64,000 nt of DNA, taken from contig JACKHN010000013.1 in NCBI GenBank assembly GCA_020638975.1, positions 1 to 64,000 of the forward strand, in the 5' to 3' direction. A model generated the notes under the pieces. The model saw only the letters and a program-made list of their open reading frames with translations. It ran no database searches and had not been told where the DNA came from. Both the position numbers and the translations under genes were made by a program. Shown here in pieces: positions 44,254-53,270 of this stretch (position 1 is the stretch's first letter; every line of letters begins with the position of its first letter). Source of the stretch: Planctomycetaceae bacterium. Lineage in GTDB: Bacteria > Planctomycetota > Planctomycetia > Pirellulales > Pirellulaceae.

Positions 44254-45186
44254 CTACGAATCCTGAGGACCGGCGGTGCCAGGGATCACACGAGTCAGGC
44301 AGTCGCCCAAGATCGAAGGACACCAGTACTTCTCGATATGCTCGACAACCAGTTCGAGGCCGCGCGCGTGGCTGACGTAAGGTTTGTCGCGCGGGTCGTA
44401 TAACGCATCGGTCAGGTCGCGGCAGAGTACAACATTCTTGCCGAGATACTTCTGCTGACGAATGCCGAACGGTCGGCCAAGTACGCACATATTCGTATGC
44501 ACGCCCATGAGCACGATGTTCTTGCGATGTTCCTGCTCCAGGAAGTTGAAGATTTCCTGGCCGCTATCGCTGATGCCGTCATAGCCAATGATGTCGATAT
44601 CTGGATGCTGGTGCCGATCGGTCGGAATGTGCGGCATGGCTTCTGGGTCATCACAGCCGGTTACTAGCGCTTCGCCGCGTTTGACGTCGTCGACGATCGG
44701 CCACGGCCCTTCGTGATCCGCATTCAAGTAACACCAGCCTTGAATCGGAACCGAAGGCATCGCCGGTCGTGCGTTCTTCATGCGTGCTCGATAGGGCGTA
44801 TCTTCATAGTGCGTGACGCCGCTGCTGGGCGCATGAATGATCGCGACGCCTTGATCACGAGCCAACGAGATGACTTCATTCATGCGCGGAGCCATTCGAG
44901 CAACTCGCATGGCAGCCAGCTTGCAAGGATGGTCGGCCCACATGTCGCAGATGATGATCGCTGTCTCGGATGCGTTCCATTGGACGGTCTCTTCGATCAC
45001 GCGAAAGTCATCACCCTCTTTCTCGCGGCGTCGCCAATCTATCGCCAACGATCCAGGCACAGGTGGGATCGTACGTGTCGACTCCGACTCGACACCATCA
45101 GCGAATCCCGAGATAGCAAACGCACCTGCCATGCTAGTTGCGGCGAACAAGGCTTCACGGCGAGTCAGTGATTGTGATTTGCTCAT
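44254..45186 (-). CDS. Tat-exported cysteine hydrolase (isochorismatase-like)
   Basis: A 310-residue protein with a Tat-type signal (SLTRREALFAATSMAGAFA). The isochorismatase-like fold shows the catalytic Asp in AIIICDMWADHP, a Lys region near RMKNARPAM and the nucleophile Cys in VLMGVHTNMCVLGRPFG. It belongs to the nicotinamidase/isochorismatase superfamily of amide or ether hydrolases; secreted planctomycete members have no assigned substrate. Monocistronic by position. Confidence 0.88.
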   Translation of the reverse strand: MSKSQSLTRREALFAATSMAGAFAISGFADGVESESTRTIPPVPGSLAIDWRRREKEGDDFRVIEETVQWNASETAIIICDMWADHPCKLAAMRVARMAPRMNEVISLARDQGVAIIHAPSSGVTHYEDTPYRARMKNARPAMPSVPIQGWCYLNADHEGPWPIVDDVKRGEALVTGCDDPEAMPHIPTDRHQHPDIDIIGYDGISDSGQEIFNFLEQEHRKNIVLMGVHTNMCVLGRPFGIRQQKYLGKNVVLCRDLTDALYDPRDKPYVSHARGLELVVEHIEKYWCPSILGDCLTRVIPGTAGPQDS

Positions 45187-45620
45187 CGGAGGCTACCTCA
45201 TGCTTGACAGAACGTCGTCAATTCTTCGTTGTGCACGCCGTCAGTATAGCAAGCCCCCGAACTGAGTGCGTCTTCGTCTTTGGAAAGTACGCTGGCGACG
45301 ATGCGTGGAACGTTGAAAGAGTCGACCAAACACGCCGGATGGAGAGCGTGTTGCGGCAGTGTTTTGTGTACTATCGCAATCCATACGGTCAGCCGGATTC
45401 AGAATCATCGACTAGTGGAGCCACTCGATGATAGACCAACGTATGTTTGTGAAGACAACTTGCGTAACTGCTATGGCATCTGCGATGGGGCAAGTCAATT
45501 GAGGGCATCGTTAACGCAACCCATTGAAAGATCCGCCACTCGGATCCAGACAACGCGGTCCTTGCTGTAGCAATGAACAACATGCGCGGCCCGCAATGCA
45601 GGATGCGCACCCCGTAGGGG
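45187..45620. other. Intergenic region without a supported gene
   Basis: About 430 bases before the sugar-isomerase remnant. No frame with domain-like sequence was found. It may contain the degraded N-terminal part of that remnant, but I could not align any of it. Confidence 0.3.
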
Positions 45621-46164
45621 CTGGTTCCGAGTTGTTAGTCCCGGACAAAGTAACCGATCCCGATCACGAGAACCATGACCATATGTGGGTGCATTCGATT
45701 GAAGATATTCGTCAACTAATCCCACTTGCAGAAAAGGTGAACGTTCGTATCCTAACCAAAAACGTCGGCAACGGATTCTGTATTGAACCACAACGGTTCG
45801 CTCAGTATATCGACGAGTTTGATAGGCGTGGGTCGGCCTTCACTTCGATATCGGCAATCACGTCCTGCACAGTCAACCGGGGGAATGGATACGGGCGCTC
45901 GGCACACGCATCCGCAAGCTCGATGTCAAGGATCGTGTTAAAGGCAGTCGCGAGATGGCACTGATTAGCGATGGAGCTGTCGACTGGGCGGACGTGCGGA
46001 ACGCTTTGACCGAAGTCAGCTATCGAGGTTGGGCTGTGGTCGAAGTTGCTGGCCGTGACCGAGAACGTCTGGCGGAAGTGTTGGCTCGAGTGAATCGTGT
46101 GCTCGGCAAGTCCGACGGAATGCCGACGGACCACCTGGCTGGTGCTACCACGAATATTGGTTAG
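45621..46164 (+). pseudogene. TIM-barrel sugar isomerase/epimerase remnant
   Basis: Two plus-strand frames carry the C-terminal part of an AP-endonuclease-2/xylose-isomerase-like barrel. The first holds SELLVPDKVTD, then IRQLIPLAEKVNVRILTKNV, then FAQYIDEFD. The second resumes AWVGLHFDIGNHVLHSQPG, EWIRALGTRIRKLDVKD and VDWADVRNALTEVSYRGW. A single missing base near 45826 (AG-GCG where AGCGCG would restore the frame) explains the switch. The N-terminal half of the barrel is missing. Metal-binding residues of the intact half (Glu/Asp/His positions) can still be recognised. I regard it as non-functional. Confidence 0.72.
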
Positions 46165-46232
46165 AACATCACCAGGACAGGACGGCTCGAGTGCCCTCCC
46201 ACCAATTCACATCACAAAGACCGAGGTATTTC

Positions 46233-46682
46233 ATGCAGGTGTGGGTCGACGCGGATGCGTGTCCAGGTGAAATCAAAGAGTTGCTCTTCCGCGCCGCAAA
46301 GCGTAAGCAGGTTAAGGTGACGCTGGTGGCGAACCAGCACATGTACACGCCGAAATCCGAATACATCGATAGTATTCTGGTTCCGTCAGGCATGAACGTT
46401 GCTGATCGGCGCATTGTCGAGTTGACCGAGCCCGGCGATCTCGTCATCACTGCGGACATTCCATTGGCAGCAGATGTGGTCACCAAGGGTGGGCAAGCTC
46501 TGAATCCTCGAGGCGAGTTATACACCGATAACAACGTCGGCGAGCGACTCACCGTTCGTAATATGCTCGACGAACTTCGAGGTGGCGGCCAAATCACTGG
46601 CGGCCCGTCTAATTTCAGCGCCAAAGACAAGCAAGCCTTTGCGAATCAGCTAGACCGCTGGCTGACGAAAGCCAAAGGATGA
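46233..46682 (+). CDS. YaiI/YqxD-family protein (DUF188)
   Basis: A 149-residue protein from ATG at 46233 with GAGG upstream. Family blocks seen are the N-terminal VWVDADACPGEIKELLFRAA, then RRIVELTEPGDLVITADIPL, then ALNPRGELYTDNNVGERL and the C-terminal FANQLDRWL. The Asp-rich N-terminus and fold suggest a PIN-like nuclease, but the family (UPF0178) has no proven activity. A stand-alone gene between pseudogenes. Confidence 0.93.
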   Translation: MQVWVDADACPGEIKELLFRAAKRKQVKVTLVANQHMYTPKSEYIDSILVPSGMNVADRRIVELTEPGDLVITADIPLAADVVTKGGQALNPRGELYTDNNVGERLTVRNMLDELRGGGQITGGPSNFSAKDKQAFANQLDRWLTKAKG

Positions 46683-46694
46683 TCTTGTCGAATC

Positions 46695-47121
46695 TCATTC
46701 CTCAAACAGCTCCCGATGTTCTCGCGCTAATCGATCCAACCGCGGTCGCTCTTCTTCCAGCACGCACCGATCTTCGATCAAAGGGCTGACGTGCGACCGG
46801 AACTTGGCGAAGTAGGCGTCAAGACTTGAGTACCGCTCTGCGATTGTGGGATCGCGACTCGCGTATCGGTCTCGTTCAGCGGCCACGTGGCGGCGCAGGC
46901 TTGAGATCGACTACCGTCGAGTTAGCCTGGGGCGAGGAATCAGAGGAATCAACAGCGAAGTCCACTCGCCCTCAAATCCAATCGCACGGGCCAACATCTT
47001 CGATCAACTTGCCCTGCTCGTACGGTTCGCGCTCCGTAATCGTGATGCTTGTTACACCTGCCGATGCGGTCGCAGTGGCCGCAAGAAGAAGTTAGACGAA
47101 AAGAGTCGATCTTCGCGACAT
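46695..47121 (-). pseudogene. Alpha/beta-hydrolase-domain gene remnant with internal deletion
   Basis: Reading the minus strand from ATG at 47121 gives MSRRSTLFV, a stop, then LLLAATATASAGVTSITITE, REPYEQGKLIEDVGPCDWI, a second stop, then GRVDFAVDSSDSS and STVVDLKPAPP, all in one frame; then the frame shifts to DRYASRDPTIAERYSSLDAY and CVLEEERPRL. The first part matches the start and the last part the end of secreted alpha/beta hydrolase domain proteins of several hundred residues. So a gene has lost its middle and collected two stops and a frameshift. It is clearly non-functional. Confidence 0.6.
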
Positions 47122-47200
47122 GCTCGGGTCTTTCTGGATGGTGTGGGGCGTTTAAGTTGAGCCATCCTACTACGGCGAGTTGTCCCAGTTGCGAGACATC

Positions 47201-49150
47201 TTAATGCCAAGTCGGCCGGTATTCGACCCACAAAGTCTTGACGTCCTTGCCTGTCGGCAGCCGCCATTCGGTCGATGTCGAACCGGATGAAGTGGGAGGG
47301 AAATCGTGTGATGCTGTGTGAACTCCGGTGTCGTCTTGCCAATGGAACGTAACGCGAGTGGCGTCTTGCTCTGGAACGCGGTACAGCACATGGATCTCTG
47401 CGCGGCGATAACGTTTGCCGCCATTGTTCTGGAAACGGACTTGAATCGGCTGCCGGACGTCGCTCAACTCCGTCGAGCCCCAGCAAAAGCTCTGCGACCA
47501 GAAGTCCGCGGGCTCGTCGCCTTGGCGCGTGATCCGCCAATCACTAACGAGCGGTTGCCATGACTTTCCTTCGTCCGTTGAGAAATCGCAGTTGTAGGCG
47601 ATGTCGGGCGACGGCGGATTCGAGGACGCAACGTGTGCGGCGGCATAGACGGCAACAGCCGCTAAATTGCGAGGTGCGGCGAGTTCCAAAGTCACACGCG
47701 GTGAATCGAACGCTCCCGCAATGCGATGTGTTTCGGCTTGGGCGATATTCGGACCAGCGCTCACGATGGCGCGGCCCGATGCTTGAAACTCCACGCGAGA
47801 ACCGTTGTCGGTCAAACGTGGAATAATCGAAGAATTCGCTTGGCAGACCGTCGTCAATAGCAGATTGGTCCCGGCGAGCTTGCTCGCACTGGATTCGAAC
47901 TTAAGCCAATACTGTCGGTGTCCTTTGGCCAGGTCCGTCAAGTCGAGGCGATCTTTGAGCACACCCGCGTCTTGCCACGTTCGCCCGCGATCGGTCGATA
48001 ACGAAATCGGCACGCGGGCGTCTCCCGTAACCACCAATCCGTTGCGGCACCTCGGCTGATAGATGCCCCAGGCGTCGTCATTGGGCGGAGTGGCGGCAAT
48101 GATGTAAGGCGAGTTGAACTCAAAGGTGACGTGCCGCTCGCTCTCGTCGATGATTCCCTCGCGATAATCGTTCGTGTTGAAATCGGGCTGATACTTATAC
48201 ACGGCGTTAGCATAGCGAGCTTGCCCTGCATGATAACCGGTGCCATCCTTGGAGCCATACATCCGCGCGGGCTGATTGACCCAGGTTCGTGATCGTTCGG
48301 GACCAGGGATGCTTTCACTGTTGTAGTTCCGTCCCCAGAAGACGAATGTGTGCCCATCGTCGAGCCCCGGGCTGACATAACGCCGCAGCGATTCGCCTCG
48401 CCGCAGATGCACGATCGGCGGCGGTCCTGCGTAGCCAGCCAGATACTCGGCACTGCGATAAGTATTGAACGCGCTGCCATCGTCCGGATGTAAACCGCTG
48501 ACTAGCCAACCGTGTTGTTTTTCGGCCGAGGCATTTTCCTTGGTCCAACGGCGGAGGTTTTCTTTGATCTCGGCAATCGACAACAATCGCCGGCCTTGTT
48601 CGTCGAAGATGACCGTCGAGACATCGTGGTCCAACAACGCCCAGCGTCCCGCCCCATACGGACCACCCGTGAGAAACACTTCAAAAGAATTGTGCCCAGT
48701 CACGCCGACCACGCGGGCTCGGTTGTGACCGAGCAGATGTTCCATTTCGGCCGTCCATTGCGCATGCGTCGTGCCACACAAACCAAAGCCGTGTGCAAAC
48801 AGCCCGGTCCAATACTCGCGTGTCGCCGTATCCGTGTCGTTTTGAAACCCTTTGCCCCACAGATCCTCGACACCTTGCTCACCATGCCAGTAGTGTGTGT
48901 TCCGCCACAACCACGCGGCCAGCACACGCTGCTCGTCGGTGGTGGGCCGCGCGCCGACAACCTTCTCGTATAACGTGGCTTGCGTTTCGGCGAGCCGTTC
49001 GAAAGTCGAATAGGCCAATTCGCCGGGATACCACTCGTGGTCGGTCGCGACTTGGGGATCACCGATGTCGGCTACGGCGTCGGGCGCCAACGGCAATACC
49101 AGCAGAGCGATGAGACCGATCATGCGCCGAATGTTACATTGCTCGTGCAT
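47201..49150 (-). CDS. Secreted protein with transglutaminase-like Cys-His-Asp pattern
   Basis: A 649-residue protein with a signal peptide (RMIGLIALLVLPLAPDAVA). Residues about 60-200 show a candidate transglutaminase-like triad: Cys125 in GFGLCGTTHAQW, His153 in GVTGHNSFEVFL and Asp174 in WALLDHDVST. The rest is beta-rich, with sialidase/exo-sugar-like features (SLSTDRGRTWQDAG, then NCDFSTDEGKSWQPL). Function not established; a peptidase or carbohydrate-linked enzyme is possible. It lies 12 bases downstream of the tandem hydrolase gene and is probably co-transcribed. Confidence 0.6.
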   Translation of the reverse strand: MHEQCNIRRMIGLIALLVLPLAPDAVADIGDPQVATDHEWYPGELAYSTFERLAETQATLYEKVVGARPTTDEQRVLAAWLWRNTHYWHGEQGVEDLWGKGFQNDTDTATREYWTGLFAHGFGLCGTTHAQWTAEMEHLLGHNRARVVGVTGHNSFEVFLTGGPYGAGRWALLDHDVSTVIFDEQGRRLLSIAEIKENLRRWTKENASAEKQHGWLVSGLHPDDGSAFNTYRSAEYLAGYAGPPPIVHLRRGESLRRYVSPGLDDGHTFVFWGRNYNSESIPGPERSRTWVNQPARMYGSKDGTGYHAGQARYANAVYKYQPDFNTNDYREGIIDESERHVTFEFNSPYIIAATPPNDDAWGIYQPRCRNGLVVTGDARVPISLSTDRGRTWQDAGVLKDRLDLTDLAKGHRQYWLKFESSASKLAGTNLLLTTVCQANSSIIPRLTDNGSRVEFQASGRAIVSAGPNIAQAETHRIAGAFDSPRVTLELAAPRNLAAVAVYAAAHVASSNPPSPDIAYNCDFSTDEGKSWQPLVSDWRITRQGDEPADFWSQSFCWGSTELSDVRQPIQVRFQNNGGKRYRRAEIHVLYRVPEQDATRVTFHWQDDTGVHTASHDFPPTSSGSTSTEWRLPTGKDVKTLWVEYRPTWH

Positions 49151-49162
49151 CTCACGCAGTTC

Positions 49163-51514
49163 CTAATCTTTTGATTCGCCGCTCGCCAGTGTTTTGTCCG
49201 GTGCGGGCCAATCGAGATGTTTATGCAGGAATGCAAACGTCCCCACGCCGTTAACGCTGTGCCCGCCTTGAAAGTATTCAATCTCGACCTGATCGGCGAG
49301 CCCCAGTTGTGCATACAGCCAGCGGACCTTGGCGAACTCGTGAGCCACCCACTGGTCACGGCCGACGCGATCCAGATGCCCGCGTTCGACCATGAACGGA
49401 CGAGGTGCCATCAGGTAGGTCATCTCGGCGTAATCGAAGGTGTGGCCGAGATTCCAGTACGGCATCTCCCATTCAATGCTCCGCATGAAGCTGAATGGTT
49501 GATCGGTCGCCGCGACCTTGCGAGTCCATTGATTAAAATCTCCCGAACAAATCGACAGGCAGTATTTTTCCAGGATCGTCGGGACGCGAACCGCTGTTTC
49601 TCCGCCGTAGCTCAGACCATAGAACGCAATGCGATCGCCATCGACAAACGGCAGCGAATCGAGCCAACGCAGTGTCTGGTCATGCTGAGCGATGATGAGC
49701 GAAAACAACGTGCAGCCGATCGTGTTGGCTTTGCGATCCAGCCACCGGTAGCGATCCTCGCCGCGATACAGATTGTGCGGCGCAAAGGTGATGAACCCGC
49801 GTTCCGCCAGCTTCGCGGCGAAGTCGTTGTACGCGGAGTTGTGGGCGTCGATCGTGTCGCGCGGCACTCCCTGTCGCCCGTGTTGGCAGACAACAACCGG
49901 TCGACGCTCTCCTTCCTTCATGTCTTTGGGCACGACCAGCACGCCCCAGCTGAACAGATCGCTGTAGACATCAAGCACGACGTCGTAAGCCGTCCAGGCG
50001 TCGGTCTCTGCGACTTTGCGAGTTCGGGCATTGAATGGCACAAACGGTTCGTCGAACTTCCCCATGGCCTCTTCATGAAATCGCTGCCGAAATGCTTTCG
50101 CACCGTCGATGAACTTGTCTTTCGAATGCGTCGGATGCACCCGCGCGGTACTCCAACGAGAATTCGCCAATTCGGGCATAACGTCGTAGAGAAAGAACTC
50201 GTCCCGCACGTGCTCCGAGTTTCGTACCAACGATTGAACATGCCGTTCGAGTTCTTGTTTGGACCGCTGTCTGCGTCGGCTAATCTCCTGTTGCGGCGCA
50301 CGCCGCAAATCGGGTGCGATGTCGTCGGAAAGCATCTTGAGCGACGCGATGCCAAATGCTGCCGCGAGTTTCTCCATCGCCGAATCCGAGAATCCTTCGG
50401 CGACTCCCTCGCCAACAACCAACTCTGCCGGCGCAAAGATATTAGACTTTGGGATCCGATCGAACTCGGCCCGAACTGGGTCGATCGTCGGCGTTACGAT
50501 GTCTCCCTTGTGGTCGGTAACTTCCGGGAAGCGGCAGTGTTCGACAATCAACTTGCGAGGCAGCACGAGTGACGCAACTTCCGCGTCGCCAAATCGCTTC
50601 AGTCGTGACCAGACGTTACGGTAAATCGGTTCGGACCAGACTTCTTCGCGCGGAGCAAAGTATCCGCTCACCAAGGCGACGTTGATCCGCTCGTCGATTG
50701 CCGCTGCCAGAAACGCGGTGTGACCTCCTTCGCCGTAACCTGCGACCGCGATCTTCGCGTTTACTTCGCGCCGAGCTGCATACCAATCAACAGCGGCCAG
50801 CACGCGTTGGACTTCGTAGCCAACCACATGGCGACCCATGTGAAACGCTTGCCGATAGATCCATTCTCGGTCGTTGTAGCCTGCTCTCGCGAGTTGCGTA
50901 TCGTCAGTCTTCCACGTCTCGTGACTGAGCACTTGCGGCACGATCACCTCGAAGCCGTTCTCGGCAAGACGTCGCGCAAGTTGACGCCGTGCATCAAGTC
51001 CCGCAGTCAGCCCGAAGGTTTGTTCGGGATCGACACCCGCATCGGGCACAACGACGACGTGACCGACGGGAGTTCCTTGAGGCCGAGCAAGCAACCCTTC
51101 ACCAAGCACTCCATCCAGCACCGGCCAACGCACTTGATACACGCGATAGCTGTCTGTCTCGACAACCAGCGCCGGGTTGTCGTCGTCTCCGTATCGTTCC
51201 ATGCGTGCCGGAACGCGTTCATCGACAACACCCAGAATCGTCTTCAATTCATTTCTATTCTCACGAACACTCGTAGTGTATGCCTCACGAGACGAAAGGT
51301 CATAAGTCCAGAACTCGTGCCGCTTGTCGCCCGCTTCCGCGATCTTTCGCGCGATAAAGGCATGTGCAGCATTCATCACGCGTTCCGCGAGATCGTCTGC
51401 CTCCCACACCAAGGCCGGTGTGCCGGGAAGGCGAGCTGCATCGTTGGCGCAAGTCTCGCCCGCAACGAGAGCGAGCATCAAACTACAGACACGAAGCGGT
51501 AGCATCATCCGCAT
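49163..51514 (-). CDS. Tandem alpha/beta hydrolase, first copy lacking the nucleophile
   Basis: A 783-residue secreted protein (signal peptide LPLRVCSLMLALVAG) with two alpha/beta-hydrolase domains of the dienelactone-hydrolase/acetyl-xylan-esterase type. In the first, the elbow reads GYGEGGH with Glu262 where Ser is expected, so it is probably inactive as a hydrolase. In the second, the elbow is GLSYGGE with Ser635, and a late His lies in EYFQGGHSVNG. The domains are joined by a basic helical linker (about residues 405-440, RRRQRSKQELERHV). It may deacylate a glycan. It lies just upstream of the transglutaminase-like gene. Confidence 0.82.
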   Translation of the reverse strand: MRMMLPLRVCSLMLALVAGETCANDAARLPGTPALVWEADDLAERVMNAAHAFIARKIAEAGDKRHEFWTYDLSSREAYTTSVRENRNELKTILGVVDERVPARMERYGDDDNPALVVETDSYRVYQVRWPVLDGVLGEGLLARPQGTPVGHVVVVPDAGVDPEQTFGLTAGLDARRQLARRLAENGFEVIVPQVLSHETWKTDDTQLARAGYNDREWIYRQAFHMGRHVVGYEVQRVLAAVDWYAARREVNAKIAVAGYGEGGHTAFLAAAIDERINVALVSGYFAPREEVWSEPIYRNVWSRLKRFGDAEVASLVLPRKLIVEHCRFPEVTDHKGDIVTPTIDPVRAEFDRIPKSNIFAPAELVVGEGVAEGFSDSAMEKLAAAFGIASLKMLSDDIAPDLRRAPQQEISRRRQRSKQELERHVQSLVRNSEHVRDEFFLYDVMPELANSRWSTARVHPTHSKDKFIDGAKAFRQRFHEEAMGKFDEPFVPFNARTRKVAETDAWTAYDVVLDVYSDLFSWGVLVVPKDMKEGERRPVVVCQHGRQGVPRDTIDAHNSAYNDFAAKLAERGFITFAPHNLYRGEDRYRWLDRKANTIGCTLFSLIIAQHDQTLRWLDSLPFVDGDRIAFYGLSYGGETAVRVPTILEKYCLSICSGDFNQWTRKVAATDQPFSFMRSIEWEMPYWNLGHTFDYAEMTYLMAPRPFMVERGHLDRVGRDQWVAHEFAKVRWLYAQLGLADQVEIEYFQGGHSVNGVGTFAFLHKHLDWPAPDKTLASGESKD

Positions 51515-52151
51515 AACTCCGGTTCAAACCGCTGGCAACCCGCATTAGCTTCATTGACGCTGCATTCTACACGAGCTCAAACGCTTCACCACTATTTGAT
51601 TAATGAGAGCTTGCATCGACGGACGAGGGACATGCGAAATTCTTGATCTGCTCTCCCGCCCGGGCCATAGTTTGCAATCGAATCCATCCAACTCGGGCTT
51701 TCGAGAGCCAACGTGTCGTAGGTGGTTTCGTTTTCCATAAGCATCAATAGGAATACGGCGAACCCATCGGGTGTGATATGTTCGATCATAACCGAACGGG
51801 TATCGCCTCGAGCGTTGCTCGACACTCAGTCAACGTGTTCGGTTAACTCAGCAAATCGGTTGCTGAGGTCAGTTGCCGGAATGGAGTTCGGCGAGCAAAC
51901 GACCGCTAGTGCTGCGTTACAGCCAAGGATTAGGGTGAATGAAGTGAGCCGCTGGCCGTAAGGCCCCGGGCGTGCCCTGCATTCCTCGCCGCACGACCGC
52001 TTACGCGTCACGGCTCACGAAACGGGCAAACTCTAAAATCAAGCTGAAACGCAGCACTAGTCACAATGCCATCATGCTCGCGGCAATCGCCACCACACGG
52101 GACGACGATGTCGAGAACGCTCGTAAGATAGGCTTCTCCGAAAAAGTGTGC
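51515..52151. other. Gene-poor region with a possible decayed minus-strand gene
   Basis: About 640 bases. On the minus strand one frame runs from 52011 to 51592 with a single TGA: a signal-like LTSFTLILGCNAALAVVCS, then after the stop DGFAVFLLMLMENETTYDTL. It might be a small secreted protein broken by one stop, but no family is recognised and the codon evidence is weak. Confidence 0.25.
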
Positions 52152-52937
52152 TCACCTTTTCTTCTTTGTTGGACGAAGCAATTCCTCCAATGCCTTCTCA
52201 GCTGCATTGACACTGTCTTTTCCCGTAATGCTCGGAGGTTGGGGCAACTTGTCAGCCGGTAGTTTTATCGGACGATTGCGCAGTGGCCGCTTGAAGTTTT
52301 GCCTATTCGACGCGCCGGAATGTGGTGCGGGTTCTAATTCGTCAGCTTCGATCGAACTCGAATCCGGCGACTCAACTCGCAAGTACCGTGCGGCTGGATC
52401 GTTCATCCTCAATTCGCGGTCTTGCTCATCTGCTTCCATCAGCAATTCGCTGACAAGATCGTCAATGCCTTCCTTTCGTTCCGCTGGTCCGGCAGGCTTA
52501 GGCATGTCGCCGACGGTATCCGAATTCGGAGCAGATAGCGCGAGCGTATCGGTGTTGGTAAACGCTGTTCTCTCTGGTGGATCGGCTTCGTGGTCGGGAG
52601 TAGATGTGTTCTGATCCGACACAACCGAAACAAAGAATTCCAGGCGGCCAATCACAAGCAAGTCGCCGGTCCTCAGAGGTTTTTGTCCCGCGATGCGAAT
52701 CCCGTTGACAAACGTTCCATGCTCGCTGTTCAGATCTTCGAGCGTCGCAGCACGATCGGACAGCGTGATCTCACAATGGCGCGGACTGATCAGCCGACTT
52801 TTGCAGACCATGTTGCAATCGGGGTCTCGACCAATCACAAACCGCCGTTGTCGAATCGTAAACGCGCCAATCCTTTGAACACCGGCTCCACTCTTTAACC
52901 GCCCGTGTAGAATCTCTAGTGAGACCTCCATTAACAT
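52152..52937 (-). CDS. FHA-domain protein
   Basis: About 261 residues from ATG at 52937 (or 52931, with AAGGG upstream). The FHA domain (about 20-105) shows FVIGRDPDCNMVCKSRLISP, then RHCEI and LNSEHGTFVNGIRI, the phosphothreonine-binding fold. The remaining 150 residues are acidic and low-complexity, ending in a short basic helix (AEKALEELLRPTKKKR). It would bind a phosphorylated partner from an unlinked Ser/Thr kinase. Divergent from the ExbBD envelope cluster. Confidence 0.88.
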   Translation of the reverse strand: MLMEVSLEILHGRLKSGAGVQRIGAFTIRQRRFVIGRDPDCNMVCKSRLISPRHCEITLSDRAATLEDLNSEHGTFVNGIRIAGQKPLRTGDLLVIGRLEFFVSVVSDQNTSTPDHEADPPERTAFTNTDTLALSAPNSDTVGDMPKPAGPAERKEGIDDLVSELLMEADEQDRELRMNDPAARYLRVESPDSSSIEADELEPAPHSGASNRQNFKRPLRNRPIKLPADKLPQPPSITGKDSVNAAEKALEELLRPTKKKR

Positions 52938-53270
52938 CCCTTTCGGATGAGTCGCCGAGTTGATCGAATTCTGCTCTGACCTGCCTCCCTCAAGTGGTCG
53001 GCATAATACCATGGAAATAGGAATCGCCAAACAAGTTCTTTTCAGGAATCACGCCTCTTTTTAGATGCTCCCAAAAGTTACGCCGAAATGCGAACCAGCC
53101 ACAAAGGACATGTATTTCATTGACTTTCCTCTTTGCCCGGGGTGGTTAGTTCGAGCTAATAATCGATCTGCGTCGAGCCAGGTGGAACTTGCTTGCGAAA
53201 TGTGTCTACAATAGTAATGGCATTCTCCACGGGCCGGGGCGTGTCCTTGAAATGCAAACCATACACATCT
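52938..53270. promoter_or_regulatory. Divergent promoter region before the envelope cluster
   Basis: About 330 bases between the FHA gene (minus) and the secreted-protein gene (plus). No coding frame has support. It should carry promoters for both directions; no clear operator was seen. Confidence 0.35.

Noticed and set aside
51592..52011. Possible selenocysteine protein across an in-frame TGA
   Set aside because: No Cys-containing homologue or hairpin after the TGA could be recognised; a decayed or chance frame is more likely.
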